A DNA stretch of 11,727 nt from an uncultured Eubacteriales bacterium (GTDB taxonomy: Bacteria; Bacillota_A; Clostridia; Peptostreptococcales; Anaerovoracaceae). This document shows, in pieces, positions 1 to 7,115 of this stretch. The notes beneath the pieces are model-generated. The model was not told where the DNA came from. It searched no databases and saw only the letters and a program-made list of their open reading frames with translations. The stretch lies in NCBI GenBank assembly GCA_902774195.1, contig CACYHM010000017.1, positions 1 through 11,727 of the forward strand. The letters run 5' to 3'. The translations under genes and the position numbers were made by a program. How positions within the stretch are numbered: position 1 is the first letter of the stretch; every line of letters starts with the position of its first letter.

Positions 1-564
1 CATCTTTATGTCAGCATACTCCTTGCTCGATTCGTATTCTTTCTGCTTGTTCTCTTCGTATTCCTGCTTCTGTGTCTTGTATCCGAGATTTGTGAAGATA
101 TTTCCGAGCTGTGCTCCTCCCTGATTCTCGCTCTTCGGCGAAGGGATGATAGACTTTATGATTATATCCTCTGCTATGACGTTCGCCATCTCTGCGTTCT
201 CGTCCATCCTCTTCTGCTTGCTGAGTCTCATTGAAGCCTCGACGAGATCTCTGATCATGGAATCGACGTCGCGTCCGACATAGCCCACTTCCGTGAACTT
301 TGTGGCTTCGACCTTCACAAAAGGCGCATCCATGAGCTTAGCGAGCCTTCTTGCGATCTCTGTCTTACCTACTCCGGTAGGCCCCATCATCAGGATGTTC
401 TTGGGTGATACTTCCTCTCTCATCTCTTCCGGGAGCCTGCTTCTTCTGTAACGGTTGCGCAGAGCGATGGCAACGTATTTCTTTGCCTCGTCCTGACCGA
501 TTATGTATTTGTCGAGCTCCGCAACTATCTGCTTCGGAGTCAGATTCTTTATATTGTCTGCCAT
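1..564 (-). CDS. hslU: HslU, ATPase subunit of the HslVU (ClpYQ) protease, N-terminal part; runs off the left edge
   Basis: This is the N-terminal 188 residues of the AAA+ unfoldase that feeds substrates into the HslV peptidase in the cytoplasm. My translation from the ATG at 562-564 begins [14 protein letters not shown] and contains [18 protein letters not shown], typical of HslU. The Walker A motif GPTGVGKT lies at residues 61-68 and the pore-loop motif GYVGRD at 94-99. After about residue 110 it enters the charged, Gln/Lys-rich intermediate (I) domain and is cut by the window edge, so Walker B and the sensor region are not visible. The frame is open to base 1 with no stop. A CGGAGGAC ribosome binding site lies a few bases before the ATG, and the gene starts 16 bases after the hslV stop, so the two are surely co-transcribed. 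ClpX is the nearest alternative, but the I domain start and hslV partner exclude it. Confidence 0.96.
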   Translation of the reverse strand, partial: MADNIKNLTPKQIVAELDKYIIGQDEAKKYVAIALRNRYRRSRLPEEMREEVSPKNILMMGPTGVGKTEIARRLAKLMDAPFVKVEATKFTEVGYVGRDVDSMIRDLVEASMRLSKQKRMDENAEMANVIAEDIIIKSIIPSPKSENQGGAQLGNIFTNLGYKTQKQEYEENKQKEYESSKEYADIKM

Positions 565-580
565 TTCTTGTCCTCCGTGG

Positions 581-1120
581 TCAGAGTTTTTCGACTGTGA
601 TGTTTCCGTTTGTATACACGCAGATGTTCGATGCGATCTCGAGAGACTTCCTTACTATCGTCTCTGCATCGAGGTCCGTGTTCTCGTAAAGCGCGACCGC
701 TGCCGAATATGCATAGTTGCCGCCCGATCCTATAGCCACGACATCCTTGTCCGGCGAGATCACTTCGCCGTTCCCGGAGATCACGAGCAGGTCTTCTTCA
801 TCGGCTACTATCATCAGGGCTTCGAGGTTCCTCATGGCCTTGTCGCTCCTCCAGTACTGCGCAAGGTCAACTGCGGCCCTCTTGAGGTTGCCTGCATGTT
901 CGCCGAGCTTGTTTTCGAACTTTTCGGTCAGCGAAAACGCATCTGCGACCGAACCCGCAAATCCGGTGAGCACCTTGTCCTTATATATCTTCTTGACCTT
1001 TTTGGCGCCGTTCTTCATGATGGTAGTCTCGCCCATCGTGACCTGGCCGTCTCCGCCTATCGCTATGTCTCCGCCCGGTCTTCTTACCGCGCATATCGTC
1101 GTTGCATGGAACTGGATCAT
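581..1120 (-). CDS. hslV: HslV (ClpQ), threonine peptidase subunit of the HslVU protease
   Basis: This is the proteasome-beta-like peptidase that forms the double hexamer core of HslVU; 179 residues is the normal family length. The sequence starts [14 protein letters not shown]. By alignment with HslV from other bacteria, the first Thr of the TT pair (residue 7) is the catalytic nucleophile, so the first six residues would be removed, as with the short FHA/FHG leaders of other HslV proteins. Further hallmarks are [21 protein letters not shown], and [12 protein letters not shown] near the C-terminal third. An in-frame ATG exists upstream at 1144, but it lies inside topA and has no supporting homology. 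The ATG at 1120 has a perfect AAGGAG eight bases upstream and overlaps the topA stop as TAATG, which implies translational coupling to topA. In Bacillus subtilis, trmFO and xerC lie between topA and hslV; here they are absent. Confidence 0.96.
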   Translation of the reverse strand: MIQFHATTICAVRRPGGDIAIGGDGQVTMGETTIMKNGAKKVKKIYKDKVLTGFAGSVADAFSLTEKFENKLGEHAGNLKRAAVDLAQYWRSDKAMRNLEALMIVADEEDLLVISGNGEVISPDKDVVAIGSGGNYAYSAAVALYENTDLDAETIVRKSLEIASNICVYTNGNITVEKL

Positions 1121-1857
1121 TATTTCTTCTCCTTGTATTTGCACTCAGGATTCGAGCACTTCACAGTGCCGTTCTTTCCCTTGGTCATTACCAGCATAGA
1201 GCCGCAGTCCGGGCACATCTCGCCGGTAGGTCTGTCCCAGTAGGATACATCGCATTTCGGATATGCGCTGCATCCGTAGAACACCTTTCCGGACTTCCGG
1301 CCTCTCTTTTCGATGATGTCGCTGCCGCATTTCGGACATTTGACACCCGTTGACTTTACTATAGGTTTGGTATTCCTGCATTCCGGATAGCCCGTGCACG
1401 CGAGGAATCTGCCGAAACGCCCCTCCTTGATGGCCATAGGCTTGCCGCAAATATCACAGACCTCGTCCGAGAGCACCACTTCCTTTTCGATGCGCTCCAC
1501 CTCGCGCTCTGCGACCTTGAGTTCTTCGCTGAAACCCTTGTAGAAATCGGCTATTACTCCGCGCCATTCCTTCCGTCCGAGTTCGATGCTGTCCAGGTTG
1601 TCTTCCATCTCTCCGGTAAAGTCCACATCGACTATATCGGTGAAATATTCCTGTAGTATGCCCGTGACATCGAATCCGAGTTTTGTCGGTTCCAGGCTCT
1701 TCTTGACCCTTTTTACATACTTTCTGTTTACCAGCACCGATATGATGGAAGCGTATGTACTAGGCCTGCCGATGTTTTTCTCTTCCATCTCCTTGACCAG
1801 ACCTGCTTCTGTGTATCTTGCAGGAGGCTGTGTGAATTTCTGTTCCTTGATGAGCTG
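1120..1857 (-). pseudogene. topA: C-terminal part of DNA topoisomerase I, cut off by an in-frame TAA
   Basis: This is the remaining 245 codons of topA, in the same frame as the upstream part with no indel. It continues at once with conserved topoisomerase I sequence: KFTQPPARYTEAGLVKEMEE, then NIGRPSTYASI, the motif that closes the active-site region. Three C4 zinc fingers follow: CDICG...CTGYPEC, CPKCG...CSAYPKC and CPDCG...CSNPEC, which bind single-stranded DNA. The end is a lysine-rich KYKEKK and a TAA that overlaps the hslV start. Nothing in this half looks decayed, so selection has acted on it until very recently or still does. An internal ATG at 1786-1788 could in principle reinitiate, but AAGGAG directly abuts it, too close to work well, and a fragment starting there would lack the catalytic core. 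See the finding for the competing explanations. Confidence 0.85.
1129..1134 (-). promoter_or_regulatory. Ribosome binding site deciding the hslV start
   Basis: A perfect AAGGAG lies inside the last codons of topA, eight bases before the ATG at 1118-1120. It supports the short HslV (MIQFHATT...) over the longer frame beginning at 1144. Confidence 0.8.
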
Positions 1858-3207
1858 TTACGGTGTCAGCACTTCGCCCTCGCTTATCTTAGGGATGTTT
1901 ACTTCTCCTTCAGGCGTTGAGGCTTTATAGACCCTGCGCCATCCGTCAAATGTCATGCGGGCGCCGCTTGCCTTGAAATCGTAGCGTCCGTTTTTGATAC
2001 CGACCTGCACGGTGTCGTATTTCGCGGCTGCCATGCGCGATGCAACGAATCTTTTCCATATGAGGTCATATAGCTTGTACTGATCCGCTGTCAGCGAATC
2101 CTTTATAAGTTCAGGCTCGAGGTTCACATCGGAAGGCCTGATGGCTTCATGTGCATCCTGCATCGCTTTGTTCCTGTTGGTAAAGACGTTGTTGCCAACG
2201 TATTCCCCCCCGAATTTTTCTTTAATGTATGCTGCTCCGGCTGCTGCAGCCTGAGACGACACTCTTACAGAATCTGTTCTGATATATGTGACAAGACCTC
2301 TGGCGCCTATCCCTTTCAGATTGATTCCCTCGTATAGCTGCTGGGCGATCTGCATCGTCTTTCCGGTCTGGAAACCGAGTTTGATCGAAGCGTCCTGCTG
2401 CATGCTCGAAGTGGTGAACGGAGCATATGGTCTGGTCTGTCTTTTGCCTTCTTTTACAGAATCGACGATATACTGTCCCGATGCGAGTTCATCCTCGATG
2501 GCATCGGCCTGCTCACTATTCTTCACAGACGCTTTCTTTCCGTCTATCCTGCTGAGATCGGCAATGAAACCATCGCCGAAATCCGCGGCGATGTACCAGT
2601 ATTCTTCAGGTATGAAGTTCTGTATCTCGCGTTCTCTGTCGCATATCAGTTTGAGTGCGGCAGACTGTACGCGCCCGGCGCTGAGTCCCCACGAGACCTT
2701 CTTCCAGAGCAGCGGGCTTATCTGATAGCCGACCAGTCTGTCGAGCACTCTCCTCGCCTGCTGGGCGTCAACGAGTCCGCTGTCGATCGCGCGAGGCTCT
2801 TTCAGCGCTTCGCGGACGGTCTCCTTGTTGATCTCATTGAACATTATGCGGCATTCTGTATCCGGATCGATACCCAGAATATGAGCCAGATGCCACGATA
2901 TGGCCTCTCCTTCGCGGTCAGGGTCAGTAGCGAGAAGGACTTTCCCTGCAGCCTGCGCCTCTTTTTTGATCTCCTTTATAGTATCGCCTTTGCCTCTTAT
3001 GTTGATGTACTCAGGCTCGAAATTGTTTTCAACATCTACTCCCAGTCTGCTTTTAGGAAGGTCCCTTACGTGCCCGACTGACGCGATGACCTTATATTTC
3101 GAACCGAGATATTTGCCAATGACTTTTGCTTTTGACGGCGATTCCACTACGAGCAGCGTCCTGCCCGGTTTTGCTGTTTTCTTTGCAGTTTTCTTTGCAG
3201 CTGCCAT
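1858..3207 (-). CDS. topA: DNA topoisomerase I (type IA), N-terminal 449 residues, truncated by an in-frame stop
   Basis: Topoisomerase I relaxes negative supercoils through a transient 5'-phosphotyrosine link. The N-terminus is a lysine/alanine-rich tail (residues 1-16), followed by the Toprim domain with LLVVESPSKAK (Glu22) and ATDPDREGEA (Asp95, Asp97, Glu99). The catalytic tyrosine is Tyr308 in VTYIRTDS. RFVASRMAAAKYD and the start of the next strand region follow, and then TAA replaces codon 450 (after ...GEVLTP). An intact protein would be about 695 residues, normal for the family. The ATG at 3205-3207 has an AGAGGAG site in front and follows an 89-base AT-rich gap after dprA, so topA may have its own promoter. 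As read, the product lacks the GRPSTYA segment and all zinc fingers and would probably be inactive, which is unexpected for a gene that is usually essential or nearly so. Confidence 0.93.
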   Translation of the reverse strand: MAAAKKTAKKTAKPGRTLLVVESPSKAKVIGKYLGSKYKVIASVGHVRDLPKSRLGVDVENNFEPEYINIRGKGDTIKEIKKEAQAAGKVLLATDPDREGEAISWHLAHILGIDPDTECRIMFNEINKETVREALKEPRAIDSGLVDAQQARRVLDRLVGYQISPLLWKKVSWGLSAGRVQSAALKLICDREREIQNFIPEEYWYIAADFGDGFIADLSRIDGKKASVKNSEQADAIEDELASGQYIVDSVKEGKRQTRPYAPFTTSSMQQDASIKLGFQTGKTMQIAQQLYEGINLKGIGARGLVTYIRTDSVRVSSQAAAAGAAYIKEKFGGEYVGNNVFTNRNKAMQDAHEAIRPSDVNLEPELIKDSLTADQYKLYDLIWKRFVASRMAAAKYDTVQVGIKNGRYDFKASGARMTFDGWRRVYKASTPEGEVNIPKISEGEVLTP

Positions 3208-3227
3208 TAACGTCTCCTCTTTGTATA

Positions 3228-3255
3228 TTTATATTAATAGTAGATTAATTTACAA
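3228..3255 (-). promoter_or_regulatory. Possible topA promoter
   Basis: In the AT-rich gap between dprA and topA, a TTGTAA box (3250-3255) and a TATAAA box (3228-3233) are separated by 16 bases on the minus strand. The predicted start would leave a leader of only about 20 bases before the ATG. The region is so AT-rich that other -10 choices (for example TATTAA just upstream) are possible. Confidence 0.35.
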
Positions 3256-3296
3256 TTTGAAACTTTAGCACAAGTGCGCCGGAATATACAAGTATT

Positions 3297-4163
3297 TTAT
3301 CTCGTTATGTATATCCTGCCGGCATAGGATTCGACCAGTCCCTTTATCTCCATGACGGTCAGAAGCGAGTTGAGAAGAGAAGGACTGAGGCCTGTCGAGT
3401 TTATCAGTTCTTCGCATGTGGCCCCGCTTCTTTCAGCCACAGCCCTGTATATGCATAGTTCATCCCCCTCTATATCCGGTCTCTGAGAATTCACTTCTCG
3501 GGACACGGCTCCGATGTCCCTTACGAGGTCTTCCATTATCACCAGAGGTATAGCTCCGTCCCTGATAAGCAGATTGCTTCCTATACTCGACTGGCTGTTT
3601 ATATTGCCGGGTACCGCATATATCGTCCTCCCCTGTTCAGCCGCATGCTTTGCCGTTATAAGAGAGCCGCTGTTAAGGCCCGCTTCAACGATCACTACAG
3701 CTTCTGACAATCCGCTTATGATCCTGTTCCTTGCAGGAAAAGTCCCTTTCTGCGCGCCCTCGTCCGGCTCATATTCGCTTACGACTACTCCGCCCGCTTT
3801 GAGACCTCTCATCATAAGGCCGCGGTTCCTCTCAGGTCCCATCCTGTTGATCCCGCTTCCGAGCACTCCTATTATCTTTCCGTCAGCCTCCAGAGCTCCC
3901 TCATGAGAAAACGCATCGATCCCAAGCGCAAGCCCTGAAACGACGGGGATCCCGCTTTCTGCAAGGCGCCTCCCTATCATGAGAGCCACATTTTTCCCGT
4001 AGACTGTATTCTTTCGTGCTCCTACCACTCCAACACTTTTTTTATGCAGAAGGGAAATATCACCTGCATAATAAAGCTGTTTCGGCGGCGACGGTATGTT
4101 TCTGAGACGTTCCGGGTATTCGACTGATCTGAAATCTATCTTTTCTATCCTGTACTCACGCAT
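3297..4163 (-). CDS. dprA: DprA/Smf, DNA-processing protein (RecA loader for incoming single-stranded DNA)
   Basis: DprA binds single-stranded DNA taken up during transformation and loads RecA; it is also kept in many non-transforming bacteria. The Rossmann-like core shows VGVVGARKNTVYGK (residues 44-57), VVSGLALGIDAFSHEGAL (74-91), LGSGINRMGPERN (101-113) and the signature FPARNRIISGLSEAVVIVEA (142-161), then SGSLITAKHAAEQGR. A winged-helix C-terminal domain follows (about 235-288). The 288 residues match the compact Bacillus form without an N-terminal SAM domain. Two starts are possible: a GTG at 4167-4169 that overlaps the comM stop as GTGA, or the ATG at 4161-4163. I chose the ATG because the GAGGTGA ribosome binding site is correctly spaced for it and would touch the GTG. 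Either way, translation is coupled to comM. Confidence 0.95.
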   Translation of the reverse strand: MREYRIEKIDFRSVEYPERLRNIPSPPKQLYYAGDISLLHKKSVGVVGARKNTVYGKNVALMIGRRLAESGIPVVSGLALGIDAFSHEGALEADGKIIGVLGSGINRMGPERNRGLMMRGLKAGGVVVSEYEPDEGAQKGTFPARNRIISGLSEAVVIVEAGLNSGSLITAKHAAEQGRTIYAVPGNINSQSSIGSNLLIRDGAIPLVIMEDLVRDIGAVSREVNSQRPDIEGDELCIYRAVAERSGATCEELINSTGLSPSLLNSLLTVMEIKGLVESYAGRIYITR

Positions 4164-4165
4164 GC

Positions 4166-5668
4166 TCACCTCTCGTATTCTATCCTGTAGTTCAGCGCCT
4201 CTGCCAGATGTGCTGTCCTGATATCCTTACTTGCGTCAAGGTCCGCTATGGTCCTTGCGACTTTAAGTGTTCTGGAATAAGACCTAGGCGACATGCCGAA
4301 CCTCTCGTAGGCCGAATTCATGAATCTCTTCTCATCACTGCCGAGGCTGCACCACCGCGATACTTCTTTAGCAGATAATTCAGAGTTGTATGCGGTCCTG
4401 CCGCTTTCTCTTGCAAATCTCAACGCAGCATCCACCTGGTCCTTCATAGTGCGGGTGTCGATACGGCTCCCTGTTCCGGTCAGTTCTGAATAAGTGACTT
4501 TATCCATTGCTATGTTCATATCTATCCGGTCGATAAGAGGTCCGCTCAGCCTGCGCCGGTAACGGTCGATCTCTGCCCTGCTGCATCTGCATTCCCGGTC
4601 TCTGTCTCCGAGATATCCGCACGGGCATGGGTTGGCCGCCATGACCATCTGAAAATTGCAGGGAAATGTGTATGCCTCTCCTTTCCTGAAGTGGGTTATG
4701 ATCTTTTCTTCGATCGGAAGACGAAGACTTTCTATGGTTTTCGTTTCGAATTCGCATATCTCATCCAGAAAGAGCACTCCGTTGTGAGCCAGTGTTATCT
4801 CTCCGGGAACAGGGTATGCGCCTCCGCCTATGAGGCCGGCCCTGCCGATGGAATGATGCGGCGCCCTGAAAGGTCTGGTATGGCACAGCTTCAGTTCGTC
4901 TCCTCTGCAGCCGCTTACCGACCTTATAACCGCTGTTTCGAACATCTCCTTCTCACTCATTTCCGGCATTATTCCCGGCAGTCTGCCGGCAAGCATCGTT
5001 TTGCCGCAGCCCGGTGAGCCGATCATAAGAAGTCCGTGTCTTCCGGCTGCCGCTATGACCATCGCTCTTTTGGCATGATCCTGGCCTGCGATATCTCCGT
5101 AATCCTCCGCTCCGGCGCACTCTGCAGTCAGGCCGTCATCGTGAAGAGCCGGAGCTTCAGGCTTTTCGCGCAGTATCTCAATACACTCCCTGAGATTCGC
5201 TGCAAGATGAATCCTGCCGCCCGCCATCACCGCCTCCTGACGGTTCTCTGCGGGCGCTATTATTCCTTCAAGCCCTTCCTCCTTCATCCTTACAAGCATC
5301 GGTAGAGCCCCGTCTATGCCAAGAATGCTGCCGTCGAGTGCAAGTTCGCCGATAACTCCCCATTTCGCGCCGGCTCCGGGACCTAGTTCGCCGCTGCACA
5401 TCAGTATACCGGCTGCAGTCGGAAGATCGAGGCCGCTGCTGTTCTTCCGGAGTCCGGCAGGCGTAAGGTTGACGGTTATCCTCCCCCTCGGATAGTCAAA
5501 GCCCGAATTGATCACTGCGCTTTTTATCCTTTCCCTTGATTCCATAACTGTTGTCGAAGGAAGCCCGACTATGCTTATACCCGGCAGGCCACGTGAGATA
5601 TCAGTTTCTACAAGCACAGTCCGTCCTTCCATCCCGGAACAGACCGCCGAATTTATCCTGCTGTACAT
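4166..5668 (-). CDS. comM: ComM/YifB-family AAA+ ATPase (magnesium chelatase-like)
   Basis: This is a 500-residue member of the YifB/ComM family. ComM is a hexameric helicase that aids branch migration when transformed DNA is integrated; the function of most clostridial members is untested. The N-terminal ChlI-like domain (about 1-170) has GLPGISIVGLP, ITVNLTPAGLRKNSSGLDLP and GELALDG. After the linker, GDIAGQDHAKRAM starts the AAA+ core. Walker A is GSPGCGKT at 217-224, with Cys where most family members have Ser, and Walker B is GVLFLDE at 297-303. A cysteine cluster (CPCG...CRC, 348-362) and GPLIDRIDM (376-384) follow, and the C-terminal helical domain ends with AHLAEALNYR. The ATG at 5666-5668 has GGAGGCGGAC directly in front, overlapping the yraN stop. 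Its place between yraN and dprA is the usual clostridial arrangement. Confidence 0.95.
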   Translation of the reverse strand: MYSRINSAVCSGMEGRTVLVETDISRGLPGISIVGLPSTTVMESRERIKSAVINSGFDYPRGRITVNLTPAGLRKNSSGLDLPTAAGILMCSGELGPGAGAKWGVIGELALDGSILGIDGALPMLVRMKEEGLEGIIAPAENRQEAVMAGGRIHLAANLRECIEILREKPEAPALHDDGLTAECAGAEDYGDIAGQDHAKRAMVIAAAGRHGLLMIGSPGCGKTMLAGRLPGIMPEMSEKEMFETAVIRSVSGCRGDELKLCHTRPFRAPHHSIGRAGLIGGGAYPVPGEITLAHNGVLFLDEICEFETKTIESLRLPIEEKIITHFRKGEAYTFPCNFQMVMAANPCPCGYLGDRDRECRCSRAEIDRYRRRLSGPLIDRIDMNIAMDKVTYSELTGTGSRIDTRTMKDQVDAALRFARESGRTAYNSELSAKEVSRWCSLGSDEKRFMNSAYERFGMSPRSYSRTLKVARTIADLDASKDIRTAHLAEALNYRIEYER

Positions 5669-5677
5669 GTCCGCCTC

Positions 5678-6010
5678 CTACATGCAGTCCTCGATTAGTT
5701 CTGTCATGATCTCATATACATCGAACGAAACGCTGTTCCACGTGAGCCTTCTGCTCCCGAGATACTGCTGAGCTGCTTTCCTTATTCTCTCCTGCTTTAT
5801 TCTGGTAACTGAATCGGACGGATATCCGTACTGGCATCCGTTTCTGGTCTTGACCTCAACGAAGTGTATCACTCCGTCTTTGATAGCGATGATATCTATC
5901 TCGCCCTGCTTTGTCGCATAATTGCGGGCTATTATCCTGTATCCCGAGTTTTCGAGAAGCTTCGAGGCGAATTCCTCGCCTATGTCGCCGACGTTCTTTC
6001 TGTATCTCAT
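5678..6010 (-). CDS. YraN/UPF0102 family protein, predicted nuclease fold
   Basis: This 110-residue protein belongs to UPF0102 (YraN), which has the restriction-endonuclease-like fold. The start, GDIGEEFASKLLENSGYRIIARNY, is typical. The putative metal-binding core is GEIDIIA (residues 36-42, with Glu37 and Asp39) and EVKTR (52-56, with Glu52 and Lys54). No biochemical role is firmly established; its constant partnership with comM and dprA suggests DNA handling, which is inference. The ATG at 6008-6010 has AAGGAG nine bases upstream. The TAG stop is part of the TAGGAGG that forms the comM ribosome binding site, and only nine bases separate the two genes, so this is the first gene of a yraN-comM-dprA unit. 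Confidence 0.93.
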   Translation of the reverse strand: MRYRKNVGDIGEEFASKLLENSGYRIIARNYATKQGEIDIIAIKDGVIHFVEVKTRNGCQYGYPSDSVTRIKQERIRKAAQQYLGSRRLTWNSVSFDVYEIMTELIEDCM

Positions 6011-6041
6011 TCTGTTTTCTCCTTTCTTCTGTTCTGTAAAA

Positions 6042-6070
6042 ATCGTATCAGCGGCAGATTTTTTTGTCGA
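6042..6070 (-). promoter_or_regulatory. Probable promoter of the yraN-comM-dprA unit
   Basis: On the minus strand, TCGACA (6065-6070; one mismatch to TTGACA) is followed after exactly 17 bases by TACGAT (6042-6047; two mismatches to TATAAT). It lies between the terminator of the HAD gene and the yraN ribosome binding site, giving a leader of about 25 bases. The spacer begins with an A tract. Confidence 0.6.
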
Positions 6071-6090
6071 ACATCATAAGCACTTATTCC

Positions 6091-6118
6091 AACAAAAAAA
6101 GCCCTATTTCAGGGCTTT
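6091..6118 (-). terminator. Rho-independent terminator after the HAD phosphatase gene
   Basis: On the minus strand an 8-bp perfect stem AAAGCCCT / AGGGCTTT (arms 6111-6118 and 6098-6105) with a 5-base loop is followed by a run of seven T (6094-6100, the last three shared with the stem). It lies 27 bases past the stop at 6146 and separates this gene from the yraN promoter. Confidence 0.9.
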
Positions 6119-6145
6119 GCGTTCAGATTTATGAAAAATAATAAT

Positions 6146-7006
6146 TTATCTGTGAAGTACGAACTTGTCTATGGCTTTAGCTATGCCGTTGTCATCATTG
6201 GAAGCAGTTATGTAGTCGGCGTGATCCTTCAGTCCTCCCCATGCATTTGCCACCGCGACTCCGATGCCGGCCATCTCTACCATGGCGATGTCATTCGGCG
6301 CGTCTCCGCAGCACATGAGCTCATCCGCGCTGATCTTCAGTTCTTTGAGAAGCCAGACAAGAGCTGTCTTCTTGCTGGTGTGAGGTCCTCCGACCTCGAG
6401 ATTGTTCGGGAAAGACGAAGTTATCGTGGCATTTCTGATAGCGTTGACCTTCGGCTTCGCTTTTTCGAGCATCTCAAGAGTCTCATATATGAAATTTACA
6501 TTCTCAATCTCTCCGCAGTGTTCAAGCATCAGGGCCGTGACATCCGGGACAGGTCTTCTGCTCCATATCACATATTCGGCGTTTCTGTATGCGCAGCCGT
6601 TTTCCTTCACATCGTCATAATATGACTGATCGACATAGGCCCTGCCGTCTATGAACACTTCTATATCCGCCTTTGTCGCGTCCTTGAGCACAGCTATCTC
6701 TCTGACAGCCTCAGGATCCAGAAAATCGCTGTATATCTGTTCTCCGGTCTCCATGATGTTCACATGGGCTCCGTTCGACGTTATCGCGTATTCTATGCCT
6801 TTGACCCTTTTTATGTGGTCAGGGAGCGATGCATACGATCTGCCCGTAGAAACAACGATATGCACACCCCTTGATGCAGCTTCCTCCAGAGCTCTCACGT
6901 TTTCTTCAGAGATATCTCCGGCGCTGTCGAATGTAGTGCCGTCAAGATCCAGCGCTACCATCTTTATATTCTTTTCTAGTAATTCCTTTTCGCTTTTGAG
7001 TGCCAT
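6146..7006 (-). CDS. Cof-type HAD-IIB family phosphatase
   Basis: This is a 286-residue haloacid dehalogenase superfamily hydrolase of the Cof/YidA type (subclass IIB), which usually dephosphorylates small metabolites such as sugar phosphates or nucleotide cofactors. Motif I is ALDLDGTTFD, with the nucleophile Asp20 and acid/base Asp22. Motif II is VVSTGRS (Thr54). Lys212 in TSKKTAL fits motif III, and motif IV is CCGDAPNDIAMVEMAG (Asp235, Asp239). The cap domain lies between about 85 and 190. The frame is open up to 7174, but I chose the ATG at 7004-7006 because GGAGGAAAAC sits directly before it and the upstream part crosses the preceding terminator. This leaves about 15 residues before motif I, a little longer than usual. 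The substrate cannot be told from sequence. It is a single-gene unit between two terminators. Confidence 0.93.
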   Translation of the reverse strand: MALKSEKELLEKNIKMVALDLDGTTFDSAGDISEENVRALEEAASRGVHIVVSTGRSYASLPDHIKRVKGIEYAITSNGAHVNIMETGEQIYSDFLDPEAVREIAVLKDATKADIEVFIDGRAYVDQSYYDDVKENGCAYRNAEYVIWSRRPVPDVTALMLEHCGEIENVNFIYETLEMLEKAKPKVNAIRNATITSSFPNNLEVGGPHTSKKTALVWLLKELKISADELMCCGDAPNDIAMVEMAGIGVAVANAWGGLKDHADYITASNDDNGIAKAIDKFVLHR

Positions 7007-7025
7007 GTTTTCCTCCGTACGGCTG

Positions 7026-7055
7026 ATTCTATCACTAATACGGTGCACAAAGCAA
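7026..7055 (-). promoter_or_regulatory. Possible promoter of the HAD phosphatase gene
   Basis: On the minus strand TTGCTT (7050-7055) and TAGAAT (7026-7031; one mismatch to TATAAT) are 18 bases apart. They lie just past the upstream terminator stem, and the -35 box shares bases with its T-rich tail. The -35 match is weak. Confidence 0.4.
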
Positions 7056-7057
7056 AG

Positions 7058-7082
7058 AGCCGCACCCTCTTCGGGCGCGGCT
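7058..7082 (-). terminator. Terminator hairpin after ispH-rpsA
   Basis: On the minus strand a 10-bp stem (AGCCGCGCCC / GGGTGCGGCT, one G-U pair) with a 5-base loop starts 33 bases after the fusion gene's stop. It is followed by CTTTGCTTTG, an interrupted T tract, so termination may be less complete than at the 6091-6118 terminator. Confidence 0.75.
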
Positions 7083-7115
7083 ATCTGTTGATGTTTCTTT
7101 ACAGCAGCATTGCTG

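Noticed and set aside
1121..1144. An earlier hslV start at 1144
   Set aside because: It would add eight residues before the conserved MxxFHATT start and lies inside the last topA zinc finger region; the ATG at 1120 has the perfect AAGGAG.
405..1353. Several open plus-strand frames opposite hslU, hslV and topA, the longest 246 codons
   Set aside because: They are antisense to clearly conserved genes, lack proper ribosome binding sites and resemble no family. The same holds for plus-strand frames at 6131-6625, 6651-7091 and 7156-7910.
1858..1860. Recoding of TAA as glutamine or another amino acid genome-wide
   Set aside because: Several genes in the window end in TAA at the normal family length, so TAA is used as a stop here.
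3268..3277. GCAC-AA-GTGC as a terminator hairpin after dprA
   Set aside because: A 4-bp stem with a 2-base loop cannot fold stably and no T run follows.
4164..4169. GTG start for dprA overlapping the comM stop
   Set aside because: The purine-rich GAGAG before it touches the GTG, while GAGGTGA is well spaced for the ATG two codons later. It is not excluded, and the difference is two residues.
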